Shown: piece after piece, positions 30,066-38,776 of the stretch
How the letters are laid out: each line of letters starts with the position of its first letter
How positions within the stretch are numbered: the first letter of the stretch is position 1
Origin: Cohnella thermotolerans DSM 17683
GTDB taxonomy: Bacteria > Bacillota > Bacilli > Paenibacillales > Paenibacillaceae
Length of the DNA stretch: 63,028 nucleotides
Assembly: GCF_000429825.1 (NCBI RefSeq)
Contig: NZ_AUCP01000038.1
Location: 1 to 63,028, forward strand
Direction: 5' to 3'
Program-made: the position numbers and the translations under genes
Notes under the pieces: model-generated
The model's input: only the letters and a program-made list of their open reading frames with translations
Told to the model about the DNA's origin: nothing
The model's database searches: none

Positions 30066-30683
30066 TTATTTCTTCACCGACGAGCGGATTTTGAGGTAAC
30101 TGTTGCGGGCGCCCGGTACGGAGCCTTTGATCAGCAGCACGTTGCGCTCGACGTCCACTTTGACGACTTCGAGGTTTTGCACCGTAACCGTTTCGCCGCC
30201 AAGACGGCCGTGCATTTTCTTGCCTTTCGGCACGCGATTGGCGTCGCGAATGGTAGCGAGCGAACCGTTGCCGCGATGGTATTTCGAACCGTGCGTCATT
30301 TTGCCGCGTTGGAAGCCCCAACGCTTGATGGCGCCGGCCGTTCCTTTACCTTTGGAAATCCCCGTTACGTCAACAAACTCTCCCTCAGCAAATACGTCAA
30401 CTTTGACTTCCGAGCCTACTTCGGCGCCGGAACCGCTGATTTCGCGAATGAAGCGCTTGGGGGTCGTGCCTGCCTTCTTCGCATGGCCGATGGCCGGCTT
30501 GGTCGCGAGTTTCTCGCGTTTATCGGCGAAGCCGAGCTGAATCGCTTCGTATCCGTCGTTATCCACAGTCTTAACTTGCAGTACGACGTTCGGAGTTGCT
30601 TCGACTACGGTTACCGGCACGACGCTTCCGTCTGCGGCGAACACTTGAGTCATTCCGATTTTGCGTCCCAAGATTCCTTTCAT
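30066..30683 (-). CDS. rplC: 50S ribosomal protein L3
   Basis: 205 aa with [15 protein letters not shown] at the start and the PTC-reaching loop [19 protein letters not shown]. It is one of two proteins that start 50S assembly. It is the second gene of the S10 operon, 49 bp after rpsJ. Confidence 0.97.
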   Translation of the reverse strand: MKGILGRKIGMTQVFAADGSVVPVTVVEATPNVVLQVKTVDNDGYEAIQLGFADKREKLATKPAIGHAKKAGTTPKRFIREISGSGAEVGSEVKVDVFAEGEFVDVTGISKGKGTAGAIKRWGFQRGKMTHGSKYHRGNGSLATIRDANRVPKGKKMHGRLGGETVTVQNLEVVKVDVERNVLLIKGSVPGARNSYLKIRSSVKK

Positions 30684-30732
30684 GTTGACACCTCTTTTCC
30701 TTTCCTAATGCAACTGTTGTGGTCCTGCAATA

Positions 30733-31185
<453 letters not shown>

Positions 31186-31190
31186 TCACT

Positions 31191-31219
31191 ATTATAGCGA
31201 TCGGCCCAAGCAAAAGCAA
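31191..31219 (-). promoter_or_regulatory. Sigma-A promoter of the S10 operon
   Basis: Minus-strand TTGCTT (31219-31214), 17-nt spacer and a perfect TATAAT (31196-31191). The S10 operon needs its own promoter here because two plus-strand genes separate it from tuf. Confidence 0.7.
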
Positions 31220-31259
31220 CAAAAATTTAATTTTATGCGCCGGTCTTTCCATTTCGCGC

Positions 31260-31288
31260 TTGACAAGTCGATTTCTTCGTTTTAACGA
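31260..31288 (+). promoter_or_regulatory. Possible promoter for the small ORF and aldo/keto reductase
   Basis: Perfect -35 TTGACA (31260-31265), 17-nt spacer and a weak -10 TAACGA (31283-31288). It precedes a strong ribosome site GGAGG at 31297. Confidence 0.35.
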
Positions 31289-31310
31289 GCCGTTCCGGAG
31301 GTAATTTTAT

Positions 31311-31364
31311 ATGGGCCCTTCTCCGGAAGCATACAAACAAACCGGAGAAATACAATGGGAATGA
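31311..31364 (+). CDS. Possible 17-codon leader peptide with internal inverted repeat
   Basis: The ORF encodes MGPSPEAYKQTGEIQWE, with GGAGG 9 nt before the ATG, and stops 25 bp before the reductase start. A perfect 8-bp inverted repeat, TTCTCCGG (31319-31326) and CCGGAGAA (31342-31349), lies inside it, without a T-run. It could be a translated leader that controls access to the reductase ribosome site. Such short ORFs also arise by chance. No specifier-like codon run is seen. Confidence 0.35.
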   Translation: MGPSPEAYKQTGEIQWE

Positions 31365-31389
31365 AATCGATCATATGCTGGAAGGATGG

Positions 31390-32349
31390 ATGAACTTGCG
31401 TTATCGGAGACTTGGCCATTCGGGTTTGAAAGTGAGCGAGATCAGCTTGGGGAGCTGGTTGACGTACGGCGGCTACGTGAGCAAGCAAAGCGCATTGGAT
31501 ACGATCGACCGGGCTTACCGGCTGGGAGTCAATTTTTTTGATACGGCCAACGTGTACCGTCAAGGCGAAGCCGAACAGATCGTCGGCGAAGCGCTGTCCC
31601 GTTATCCCCGTTCCTCCTACGTGCTGGCCACCAAAGTCAGAGGTCCGATGGGCGAATTGCCGAACGACCAGGGATTGTCCCGCAAACATATTATCGAGCA
31701 GTGCGAAGCCAGCCTTCGCCGTCTGGGCGTCGAATACATCGATTTGTACTACTGCCATTATCCCGATCCCGATACGCCGATCGAAGAGACGCTCCGGGCG
31801 ATGGACGATCTGGTGCGGCAAGGCAAAGTGCTGTATGTCGGGATCAGCAACGTGAGCGCAGGGCAGATTGCGGAGGCGGCAGCCGTCAGCGAACGGTACG
31901 GGCTTCATCCGATCGTGGCGAATCAGCCCTTGTACAATATGTTTGCAAGAGAGATCGAGCAAGAGGTCGTTCCTCTGTGCGAAAAGCTGGGAATCGGTCA
32001 GGTCGTTTACTCCCCTCTTGCCCAGGGCTTGCTGGCGGGCAAGTATGCCGACGTCGACCGGGTTCCCCAGGCGAGCCGGGCCTCGGACAAGGAAGGCGGA
32101 CAGGCGGTTCGGTCCTGGCTGCGCGAGAATTATCTGCTCAAATCCCGTAAGCTTCACCAGACGGCCAACGAATGGGGACTGACTCCCTCGCAGCTTGCCT
32201 TGGGCTGGACGCTGAGACTCGGCAACGTCGCCAGCGCCATCGTCGGCGCCAGCACCCCCGAGCAGATCGAGGAGAACGTCAAAGCTTCCGGCGTGGAACT
32301 GAATGAAGAGCTTCTCGCCCGCATCGACCAAATCCTGAACGAAGCTTAA
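31390..32349 (+). CDS. Aldo/keto reductase family oxidoreductase
   Basis: 319 aa from the ATG at 31390, with GGAAGG just upstream. A second ATG five codons earlier lacks a ribosome site. It is a TIM-barrel AKR. The catalytic tetrad is visible as Asp and Tyr in FFDTANVYRQG, Lys in LATKVRGP and His in YYCHYPDPD. NADPH-binding features near the C-terminus include SPLAQGLLAGKY and IVGASTPEQIEENVKA. It resembles YhdN/potassium-channel-beta-like reductases, and the substrate is unknown. It is on the plus strand between the S10 and str operons, and no terminator follows before the cyclophilin gene. Confidence 0.9.
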   Translation: MNLRYRRLGHSGLKVSEISLGSWLTYGGYVSKQSALDTIDRAYRLGVNFFDTANVYRQGEAEQIVGEALSRYPRSSYVLATKVRGPMGELPNDQGLSRKHIIEQCEASLRRLGVEYIDLYYCHYPDPDTPIEETLRAMDDLVRQGKVLYVGISNVSAGQIAEAAAVSERYGLHPIVANQPLYNMFAREIEQEVVPLCEKLGIGQVVYSPLAQGLLAGKYADVDRVPQASRASDKEGGQAVRSWLRENYLLKSRKLHQTANEWGLTPSQLALGWTLRLGNVASAIVGASTPEQIEENVKASGVELNEELLARIDQILNEA

Positions 32350-32390
32350 CCCCTATATATAATAGAAGAAAAACATCCGAGTTCCCCCGA

Positions 32391-32421
32391 TTGGATATGC
32401 CCTCCTTCCTTGTGCTATGAT
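32391..32421 (+). promoter_or_regulatory. Candidate extended -10 promoter of the cyclophilin gene
   Basis: TGC-TATGAT (32413-32421) is an extended -10. TTGGAT (32391-32396) lies 19 nt upstream of the hexamer, slightly far for a -35. It is 54 bp before the gene start. Confidence 0.45.
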
Positions 32422-32474
32422 TTTTGCGGCAAGCAAAAAACGCCGCAAGCATCGCACAAGGAGGAACCCCATCA

Positions 32475-33167
32475 ATGTCGAGGACTGCAAGCAAGTTCCC
32501 GGTTTGGATCGTGTTGGCATTGCTTATGCTAATCGCTACGGCCTGCGGGGCCAAGAACGAATCGGCCGGAGGCGCGGCGAACGCCGCGAGTTCCCCGGCG
32601 GCCAGCGCATCGGAGCCCCCTTCGGGCATCGATCCGTCCGCCAAGCACCCGATCGTCACGATTGAGATGGACAGCGGCCAAACGATCAAGCTGGAGCTTT
32701 ATCCGGAAGTCGCCCCGAACACCGTCAACAATTTTATCTCGCTCGTCAAGAAAGGATTTTACGACGGAACGATTTTCCACCGCGTCATCCCCGGCTTTAT
32801 GATCCAGGGAGGCGACCCGGACGGAAACGGTACGGGCGGACCGGGCTACAGCATACCGGGCGAATTTACGGCGAACGGCTTCACGAATAATTTGAAGCAT
32901 ACGCGCGGTATCCTATCCATGGCACGGACGCAGGATCCGAACTCCGCCGGCTCGCAATTTTTCATCATGGTGGCGGATGCCCCTTCCCTGGACGGCCAAT
33001 ACGCCGCGTTCGGGCAAGTGATCGAAGGCATGAACACGGTCGACCAGATCGTCAAGCTGCCGAGAGATGAGAACGATCGTCCCAAATCGCCGCCGGTGAT
33101 GAAGAAGGTAACGGTCGACACGCTCGGTGTCGATTACCCGGAACCGCAGAAAACGGGAACGCAGTAA
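32475..33167 (+). CDS. Cyclophilin-type peptidyl-prolyl isomerase, lipoprotein
   Basis: 230 aa from the ATG at 32475 (AGGAGG upstream). The lipoprotein signal ends in LIATAC, with the lipid-bearing Cys at about residue 25. A Ser/Ala/Pro-rich linker follows, then a complete cyclophilin domain: FHRVIPGFMIQGGDPDGNGTG, ARTQDPNSAGSQFFI and LDGQYAAFGQVIEGM. The active-site Arg, Phe and Gln are present. It is probably an extracytoplasmic folding factor on the outer face of the membrane. It is not part of the normal str-S10 synteny. Confidence 0.93.
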   Translation: MSRTASKFPVWIVLALLMLIATACGAKNESAGGAANAASSPAASASEPPSGIDPSAKHPIVTIEMDSGQTIKLELYPEVAPNTVNNFISLVKKGFYDGTIFHRVIPGFMIQGGDPDGNGTGGPGYSIPGEFTANGFTNNLKHTRGILSMARTQDPNSAGSQFFIMVADAPSLDGQYAAFGQVIEGMNTVDQIVKLPRDENDRPKSPPVMKKVTVDTLGVDYPEPQKTGTQ

Positions 33168-33198
33168 CCAACCAATCCATGAGCTTCTCGAAAGTGTA

Positions 33199-33233
33199 AA
33201 AAGACCTTGACCGGCAATCGGTCAAGGTCTTTT
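33199..33233. terminator. Bidirectional terminator between the cyclophilin gene and tuf
   Basis: A 15-bp stem (AAAAGACCTTGACCG with CGGTCAAGGTCTTTT) with loop GCAAT. A-rich and T-rich flanks allow use on both strands. It ends the str operon after tuf and the convergent cyclophilin gene. Confidence 0.93.
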
Positions 33234-33248
33234 CAATAGGGGACGATC

Positions 33249-34439
33249 TTACTTCAGGATGGAAGCTACGGCGCCGGCGCCAACCGTACGGCCGCCTTCG
33301 CGGATGGAGAAGCGGGTTCCTTCTTCAACGGCGATCGGAGCGATCAGTTGAACCGTAACGGTGATGTTGTCGCCAGGCATAACCATTTCCGTGCCTTCCG
33401 GCAGGTTGATAACGCCCGTAACGTCCGTCGTACGGAAGTAGAACTGCGGACGGTAGCCCGTGAAGAAAGGCTTATGACGGCCGCCTTCTTCTTTGGTCAG
33501 GACGTAGATTTGAGCGGTGAATTCCGTGTGAGGCTTAACGGAACCCGGTTTAGCCAATACTTGGCCGCGCTCGATTTCTTTGCGGTCGATACCGCGAAGC
33601 AGGGCGCCGATGTTGTCGCCGGCTTGAGCGGAGTCGAGCAGCTTGCGGAACATTTCAACGCCGGTAACGACGGATTTCTTGGTGTCTTCTTGCAGACCGA
33701 TGATCTCGACTTCGTCGCCGACTTTAACCGTACCGCGTTCTACACGGCCCGTAGCAACGGTACCGCGGCCCGTGATCGTGAACACGTCTTCGACCGGCAT
33801 CAGGAACGGCTTGGATACGTCGCGTTCCGGCGTCGGGATGTAGCTGTCGATTTGCTCGAACAGTTCTACGATCTTGTCAGCCCAAGGGCCGTCCGGATTT
33901 TGCAGAGCTTCGCGAGCGGCGCCACGGATGATCGGAGTGTCGTCGCCCGGGAACTCGTACTCGTTCAGCAGGTCGCGAACTTCCATTTCGACCAGTTCAA
34001 GCAGCTCTTCGTCTTCAACCATGTCGCATTTGTTCAGGAATACGACGATGTAAGGAACGCCTACTTGGCGGGAGAGCAGGATATGCTCGCGCGTTTGCGG
34101 CATCGGGCCGTCAGCTGCGGATACGACCAGGATCGCTCCGTCCATTTGAGCGGCGCCGGTGATCATGTTTTTAACATAGTCGGCGTGTCCCGGGCAGTCA
34201 ACGTGTGCATAGTGACGGTTCGGGGTTTCGTATTCGACGTGTGCGGTGGAAATCGTGATGCCGCGTTCGCGTTCTTCCGGAGCTTTGTCGATTTGGTCGA
34301 ATGCGACGGCAGCGCCGCCGTATTTCTTGGCCAGAACGGTCGTGATGGCAGCCGTCAGCGTCGTTTTGCCATGGTCGACGTGACCGATCGTGCCGATGTT
34401 AACGTGCGGTTTCGTACGTTCAAACTTAGCCTTTGCCAT
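33249..34439 (-). CDS. tuf: Elongation factor Tu
   Basis: 396 aa. G1 is [14 protein letters not shown] (about 19), and DCPGHADY and NKCDM follow. Domains 2 and 3 are complete and the protein ends [12 protein letters not shown]. It delivers aminoacyl-tRNA to the ribosome. It is the last gene of the str operon, 98 bp after fusA. Confidence 0.98.
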   Translation of the reverse strand: MAKAKFERTKPHVNIGTIGHVDHGKTTLTAAITTVLAKKYGGAAVAFDQIDKAPEERERGITISTAHVEYETPNRHYAHVDCPGHADYVKNMITGAAQMDGAILVVSAADGPMPQTREHILLSRQVGVPYIVVFLNKCDMVEDEELLELVEMEVRDLLNEYEFPGDDTPIIRGAAREALQNPDGPWADKIVELFEQIDSYIPTPERDVSKPFLMPVEDVFTITGRGTVATGRVERGTVKVGDEVEIIGLQEDTKKSVVTGVEMFRKLLDSAQAGDNIGALLRGIDRKEIERGQVLAKPGSVKPHTEFTAQIYVLTKEEGGRHKPFFTGYRPQFYFRTTDVTGVINLPEGTEMVMPGDNITVTVQLIAPIAVEEGTRFSIREGGRTVGAGAVASILK

Positions 34440-34537
34440 TGAATGTTCTCCTCCTTATAGGTAAAGGAAATTTTATGAGGTGGAGAGGCCGGCGGAGGCT
34501 CGCGCCTCCGTCCGGGCCCGTCCGAATCCAAACCTTA

Positions 34538-36613
34538 TTAAGCGCCTTTGTTCTTGGAGACGATCTCGTCCTGAATCGATTTCGGCACTTCTTCGTAGTG
34601 CGACAGTTCCATGGAGAACACGCCGCGTCCTTGCGTACCGGAACGAAGAACGGTCGAGTAGCCGAACATTTCAGCCAGCGGCACTTTCGCCCGAACGATG
34701 ACCGCGCCGTGGCGCGAGTCGCTTCCTTCGATGCGTCCGCGACGGGAGCTGATCATGCCCATAACGTCGCCCATGTATTCCTCGGGAACGGTAACTTCGA
34801 CTTTCATGATCGGCTCGAGCAGCACGGGATTACATTTGTCCTTCGCCGCTTTGAGCGCCATGGAGCCCGCAATTTTGAACGCCATTTCGGAGGAGTCGAC
34901 GTCGTGGTACGATCCGTCGAAGATGGTGGCTTTGATGTCCACGATCGGGTAGCCCGCGAGGACGCCGTTCTTCATCGCTTCTTCGATACCCGCTTGTACC
35001 GGCGCGATGTATTCGCGCGGTACGACGCCGCCGACAATCTTGTTCTCGAATACGAAGCCCGAACCCGGTTCGAGCGGTTCGAATTCGATCCAGACGTGGC
35101 CGTATTGTCCGCGTCCGCCGGATTGGCGAACGAATTTGCCTTCGACCTTCGCGGATTGACGGAACGTCTCGCGGTAAGCGACTTGCGGCTTGCCGACGTT
35201 CGTCTCGACCTTGAATTCGCGAAGCATACGGTCAACGAGAATTTCCAAGTGAAGCTCGCCCATGCCGGCAATGATCGTCTGTCCGGTCTCTTCGTCGGTG
35301 TGCGCGCGGAAGGTCGGATCCTCTTCGGCGAGCTTCTGCAGAGCGATCGCCATCTTGTCTTGGTCGGCTTTGGTTTTCGGCTCGACCGCAAGCTGGATAA
35401 CCGGTTCCGGGAAGTTCATCGACTCGAGAATAACCGGATTCTTCTCGTCGCACAGCGTGTCGCCCGTCGTCGTGTCTTTGAGACCGACGGCAGCGGCGAT
35501 GTCGCCCGCGTAGACTTCGCTGATCTCTTGACGGCTGTTCGCGTGCATTTGCAGAATGCGGCCGATCCGCTCGCGCTTGCCTTTCGTGGCATTCAGGACG
35601 TAAGAACCGGAGCTCAATACGCCGGAATATACGCGGAAGAACGTCAGCTTCCCTACGAACGGGTCGGTCATAATCTTGAACGCAAGCGCGGCAAACGGTT
35701 GATCGTCGCCGGATTTGCGCGTCGTCTCCGTGCCGTCCTCGAGATGCCCCTTGATGTCCGGAACGTCCGTCGGAGCCGGCAGGTAATCGACGACCGCGTC
35801 CAGCATCGGCTGAACGCCTTTGTTGCGGTAGGAGGAGCCGCAGACGACCGGGAAGATTTTCACTTCGCAGACGCCTTTGCGCAGAGCTTTCTTGATTTCG
35901 TCCACCGTCAGCTCTTCGCCTTCGAGGTACTTCATCATCAGCTCTTCGTCAAGCTCGGCTACCTTCTCAACCAATTCCAGACGCAGCTCTTCGGCCTTGT
36001 CGGCCAGCTCCGCCGGAATTTCGGATTTGATCGGCTCTTTGCCCAGATCGTCTTTGTAGATATATGCGACCCGTTCGATCAGGTCGATCATACCGACGAA
36101 GTCGTTCTCGGCGCCGATCGGCAATTGAATCGCGACAGCATTGGCTTGCAGACGGGTACGCATGTCTTCGACGACTTGCAGGAAGTCTGCACCGATGATG
36201 TCCATCTTGTTGACGTAAGCGATACGCGGAACCCCGTAGCGGTCGGCTTGGCGCCATACCGTCTCGGACTGCGGCTCTACGCCTTCTTTGGCGCTGAATA
36301 CGCCTACTGCTCCGTCCAATACGCGCAAGGAGCGCTCGACCTCTACCGTGAAGTCAACGTGACCCGGAGTGTCGATAATATTGATGCGGTGACCCTTCCA
36401 CTGAGCGGTCGTCGCGGCCGACGTAATCGTGATGCCGCGTTCTTGTTCTTGCTCCATCCAGTCCATCGTAGCGGCGCCTTCATGCACTTCGCCGATCTTG
36501 TGAACGCGCCCGGTATAGAACAGGATCCGTTCGGTGGTCGTCGTCTTACCCGCGTCAATATGCGCCATGATGCCGATATTGCGCGTGTTCTGTAAGGAGA
36601 ACTCCCTTGCCAT
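34538..36613 (-). CDS. fusA: Elongation factor G
   Basis: 691 aa. The GTPase domain carries [15 protein letters not shown] and [16 protein letters not shown]. Domains II-V follow, including [15 protein letters not shown] of domain IV. It drives translocation and ribosome recycling. It lies 45 bp after rpsG. Confidence 0.98.
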   Translation of the reverse strand: MAREFSLQNTRNIGIMAHIDAGKTTTTERILFYTGRVHKIGEVHEGAATMDWMEQEQERGITITSAATTAQWKGHRINIIDTPGHVDFTVEVERSLRVLDGAVGVFSAKEGVEPQSETVWRQADRYGVPRIAYVNKMDIIGADFLQVVEDMRTRLQANAVAIQLPIGAENDFVGMIDLIERVAYIYKDDLGKEPIKSEIPAELADKAEELRLELVEKVAELDEELMMKYLEGEELTVDEIKKALRKGVCEVKIFPVVCGSSYRNKGVQPMLDAVVDYLPAPTDVPDIKGHLEDGTETTRKSGDDQPFAALAFKIMTDPFVGKLTFFRVYSGVLSSGSYVLNATKGKRERIGRILQMHANSRQEISEVYAGDIAAAVGLKDTTTGDTLCDEKNPVILESMNFPEPVIQLAVEPKTKADQDKMAIALQKLAEEDPTFRAHTDEETGQTIIAGMGELHLEILVDRMLREFKVETNVGKPQVAYRETFRQSAKVEGKFVRQSGGRGQYGHVWIEFEPLEPGSGFVFENKIVGGVVPREYIAPVQAGIEEAMKNGVLAGYPIVDIKATIFDGSYHDVDSSEMAFKIAGSMALKAAKDKCNPVLLEPIMKVEVTVPEEYMGDVMGMISSRRGRIEGSDSRHGAVIVRAKVPLAEMFGYSTVLRSGTQGRGVFSMELSHYEEVPKSIQDEIVSKNKGA

Positions 36614-36658
36614 GCATTTGTCTCCTTTCGACCTTTTCGCTTCCTCAGATCCGCAAAA

Positions 36659-37129
36659 TTACCAGCGGTAGTGAGCGAATGCTTTGTTGGCTTCCGCCAT
36701 TTTGTGCGTATCTTCGCGCTTCTTCACGGCAGCTCCCGTATTGTTGGATGCGTCCAGAATCTCGGCTGCGAGACGCTCTTCCATCGTCTTCTCGCCGCGG
36801 GTGCGGGAGTAGTTGACGAGCCAACGCAGTCCAAGGGACGTGCGGCGTTCCGGTTTGACTTCGATCGGAACTTGGTAGTTGGCGCCGCCGACGCGACGGG
36901 CTTTAACTTCGAGAACCGGCATGATGTTCTTCAATGCCGCCTCGAAAACTTCCATAGGATCTTTGCCGGAACGTTCACGAATGATGTTGAAAGCATTGTA
37001 CAGCAATTGCTGGGCAACGCCTTTCTTCCCGTCGATCATGATCCGGTTAACGAGCCGTGTAACCAGCTTGCTGTTGTACACCGGATCCGGGAGAACATCC
37101 CGCTTCGGTACTGGTCCTTTACGTGGCAT
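36659..37129 (-). CDS. rpsG: 30S ribosomal protein S7
   Basis: 156 aa beginning [20 protein letters not shown], with the C-terminal [20 protein letters not shown]. It is the primary 3'-domain 16S binder and contacts E-site tRNA. It lies 64 bp after rpsL. Confidence 0.97.
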   Translation of the reverse strand: MPRKGPVPKRDVLPDPVYNSKLVTRLVNRIMIDGKKGVAQQLLYNAFNIIRERSGKDPMEVFEAALKNIMPVLEVKARRVGGANYQVPIEVKPERRTSLGLRWLVNYSRTRGEKTMEERLAAEILDASNNTGAAVKKREDTHKMAEANKAFAHYRW

Positions 37130-37193
37130 CGGTAAATTCCTCCTTTCTCATTCTTGGTTGCAACTAGCCGAGCCTATACCTAGGCGGAGCGGC

Positions 37194-37613
37194 TTATTTC
37201 TTCGCTTTCGCGCGTTTCGTTCCGTATTTGGAACGGCCTTGCTTCCGGTTGTTGACGCCTGCGGTATCCAGAGCGCCGCGAACGATGTGATAACGGACAC
37301 CCGGAAGGTCTTTAACCCGGCCGCCGCGGATCAGAACGACGCTGTGCTCTTGCAGGTTGTGACCGATACCCGGAATGTACGCCGTCACCTCAACGCGGTT
37401 CGTCAGACGTACCCGCGCATATTTACGAAGTGCGGAGTTCGGTTTCTTCGGCGTCATCGTGCCTACACGAGTGCATACGCCGCGCTTCTGCGGGGCGCTC
37501 AGATCGGTCTCGACGCGCTTCAAGGCGTTGAAGCCCTTCTGCAGAGCAGGGGATTTCGATTTGACCACCTTCGGTTCGCGTCCTTTACGTACGAGCTGAT
37601 TGATTGTTGGCAT
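37194..37613 (-). CDS. rpsL: 30S ribosomal protein S12
   Basis: 139 aa from the ATG at 37613 behind GGGGG. Upstream in-frame codons to 37685 are not family sequence. The decoding loops [11 protein letters not shown] and the [21 protein letters not shown] region (shown here in part) have the wild-type residues linked to streptomycin sensitivity. Confidence 0.97.
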   Translation of the reverse strand: MPTINQLVRKGREPKVVKSKSPALQKGFNALKRVETDLSAPQKRGVCTRVGTMTPKKPNSALRKYARVRLTNRVEVTAYIPGIGHNLQEHSVVLIRGGRVKDLPGVRYHIVRGALDTAGVNNRKQGRSKYGTKRAKAKK

Positions 37614-37767
37614 GTTGCCACCCCCTTCCCATAGAGTCAGAACTAATAAGATAACGGCAATCGGTCCGGGCGGAGCGAAGCCCACAGATCCAGGCGGTTC
37701 ATTTTGAGAAATGCGAAAGGGTCTGACCGATTCCTTCCTCGAAGAAAACGGCTAGAACCCAAAATTC

Positions 37768-38019
37768 TTATTCCCCGACGACAACGGCTGCCGCCGTGCC
37801 GACATCAATTCCGCACGCTTTGCCCAAGCTTCGCATCGTATCCACGAACGTGACTTCTACGTCATGTTGCTTGCATAAATGCACAATACGGCTGACCAGG
37901 CGTGAATCTGCGTCTTGCGCCACATAGACCATCGTGGCTTTGCCTTGCTCCACCATCTTGGTCGTCTGCTTGGTGCCGACCTTCACGCTTCCCGGTTGTA
38001 ATCGTCCGAGCGAATCCAT
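37768..38019 (-). CDS. rplGB: L7Ae/L30e-family K-turn RNA-binding protein (RplGB/YbxF)
   Basis: 83 aa from the ATG at 38019, 9 nt after GGAGGT. An ATG two codons upstream (38025) is only 4 nt away from that site. GSVKVGTKQTTKMVEQGKA, VAQDADSRL and SLGKACGIDVGTAAAVV are L7Ae-family marks. Bacillus homologues bind kink-turn RNAs. Its place before rpsL is normal, but here it is separated from rpoC by about 760 bp and has its own promoter. Confidence 0.9.
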   Translation of the reverse strand: MDSLGRLQPGSVKVGTKQTTKMVEQGKATMVYVAQDADSRLVSRIVHLCKQHDVEVTFVDTMRSLGKACGIDVGTAAAVVVGE

Positions 38020-38073
38020 GGACATCCGACCTCCGGCAGCATAAAATTCAGCACTTCGGGCACACACTAGGAT

Positions 38074-38102
38074 ATTTTATCATCTGGACCGGGCAGTGTC
38101 AA
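38074..38102 (-). promoter_or_regulatory. Strong sigma-A promoter of the rplGB-rpsL-rpsG-fusA-tuf operon
   Basis: Minus-strand perfect TTGACA (38102-38097), 17-nt spacer and TAAAAT (38079-38074). It lies about 55 nt before rplGB. Confidence 0.8.
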
Positions 38103-38361
38103 GAATCGCGCCACAGAAAAGCAGCCGCTTCGCCGTGCTTTTCCCCGAACCGTTGGGCCCCATGACGGCCGCCAGTTCGCCCCGCCGAATGTCCAGCGTA
38201 AGCTCCCGAAGCACGTCCCGGGAACTCCTCACGCAGAAGCATTGATCATTTATACCTGCTTTGCGAAGTAAAGTTTCGTGTCGTACTGATTTATTCACAT
38301 TGGAATAATCACCGGGCCATTGAGACTTTGAGCGGCGGTCGATTGCTTTTGGGTTAGTCAC
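38080..38361 (-). pseudogene. Remnant of an ABC-transporter ATPase (Walker A region only)
   Basis: An open frame of 93 codons whose C-terminal half reads LRELTLDIRRGELAAVMGPN followed by GSGKST, the beginning of an ABC ATPase up to Walker A. Homology then stops (AKRLLFCGAIL ...) and no Q-loop, signature or Walker B follows. Its 3' end overlaps the rplGB promoter, and the first half shows no similarity. I read it as a degraded insertion, not a gene. GSGKST-AK is reminiscent of EcfA, whose genes are missing from their usual place after rplQ, but this link is speculative. Confidence 0.6.
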
Positions 38362-38623
38362 ATGTTAATAAGCCTTTTCAGCCGGCGATTGTCCACAAAT
38401 TGGTTCAGGCGAGCCAGGGTGTCTCGTGCGATTTGGGATAACTTCGGCAGCTGTCAACAGATAATTGTGGAAAAATTAAAAATACTGTGAATAATTATCG
38501 GGTTTAATTGTTGATGGCGTTGCTTAAAGAGATTTAGGCACATGTGGATACGTGGTTGCCGCTCAACGAACCGCCGAATGGAATTGGTCACATGTGAGTA
38601 ACGTCGAAGGCGCATGTGGATTT
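38291..38623. other. Cluster of DnaA-box-like motifs with AT-rich core
   Basis: Against TTATNCACA there are two exact matches: TTATTCACA at 38291-38299 (+) and TGTGAATAA at 38486-38494 (reverse). Five motifs differ by one base: TGTTAATAA 38363-38371, TTGTCCACA 38389-38397, TGTGGAAAA 38466-38474, TGTGGATAC 38543-38551 and TGTGAGTAA 38593-38601. One differs by two: TGTGGATTT 38615-38623. Positions 38459-38515 are strikingly AT-rich for this genome. No gene is present. It resembles the DnaA-box clusters that bind DnaA outside oriC. Function is inferred. Confidence 0.55.
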
Positions 38624-38718
38624 ATGCGGCGTGGGAAGGAGATGTTCGATGTTTTCGAGTAACGTCCAGGCACTGGCCAGTTTGCGGGTGAGCGGTTGGC
38701 CATAGGCAAAGACGATGG

Positions 38719-38753
38719 TAAAAAAGAAGCGGCCCCTGACGGGACCGCTTCTC
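38719..38753 (-). terminator. Terminator behind rpoC
   Basis: Minus-strand stem GAGAAGCGGTCCC-GTCAG-GGGGCCGCTTC with one mismatch, then TTTTTT. It ends the rpoBC unit and isolates it from the str operon. Confidence 0.88.
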
Positions 38754-38776
38754 GGTTAGATAGAGAAGCCTGCCGA

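Noticed and set aside
31282..32331. 349-codon minus-strand frame opposite the aldo/keto reductase
   Set aside because: It is the complement of a clear AKR gene with catalytic residues. Long antisense frames are common at this GC content.
34433..36595. 720-codon plus-strand frame opposite fusA
   Set aside because: Antisense shadow of EF-G. The real gene is complete and conserved.
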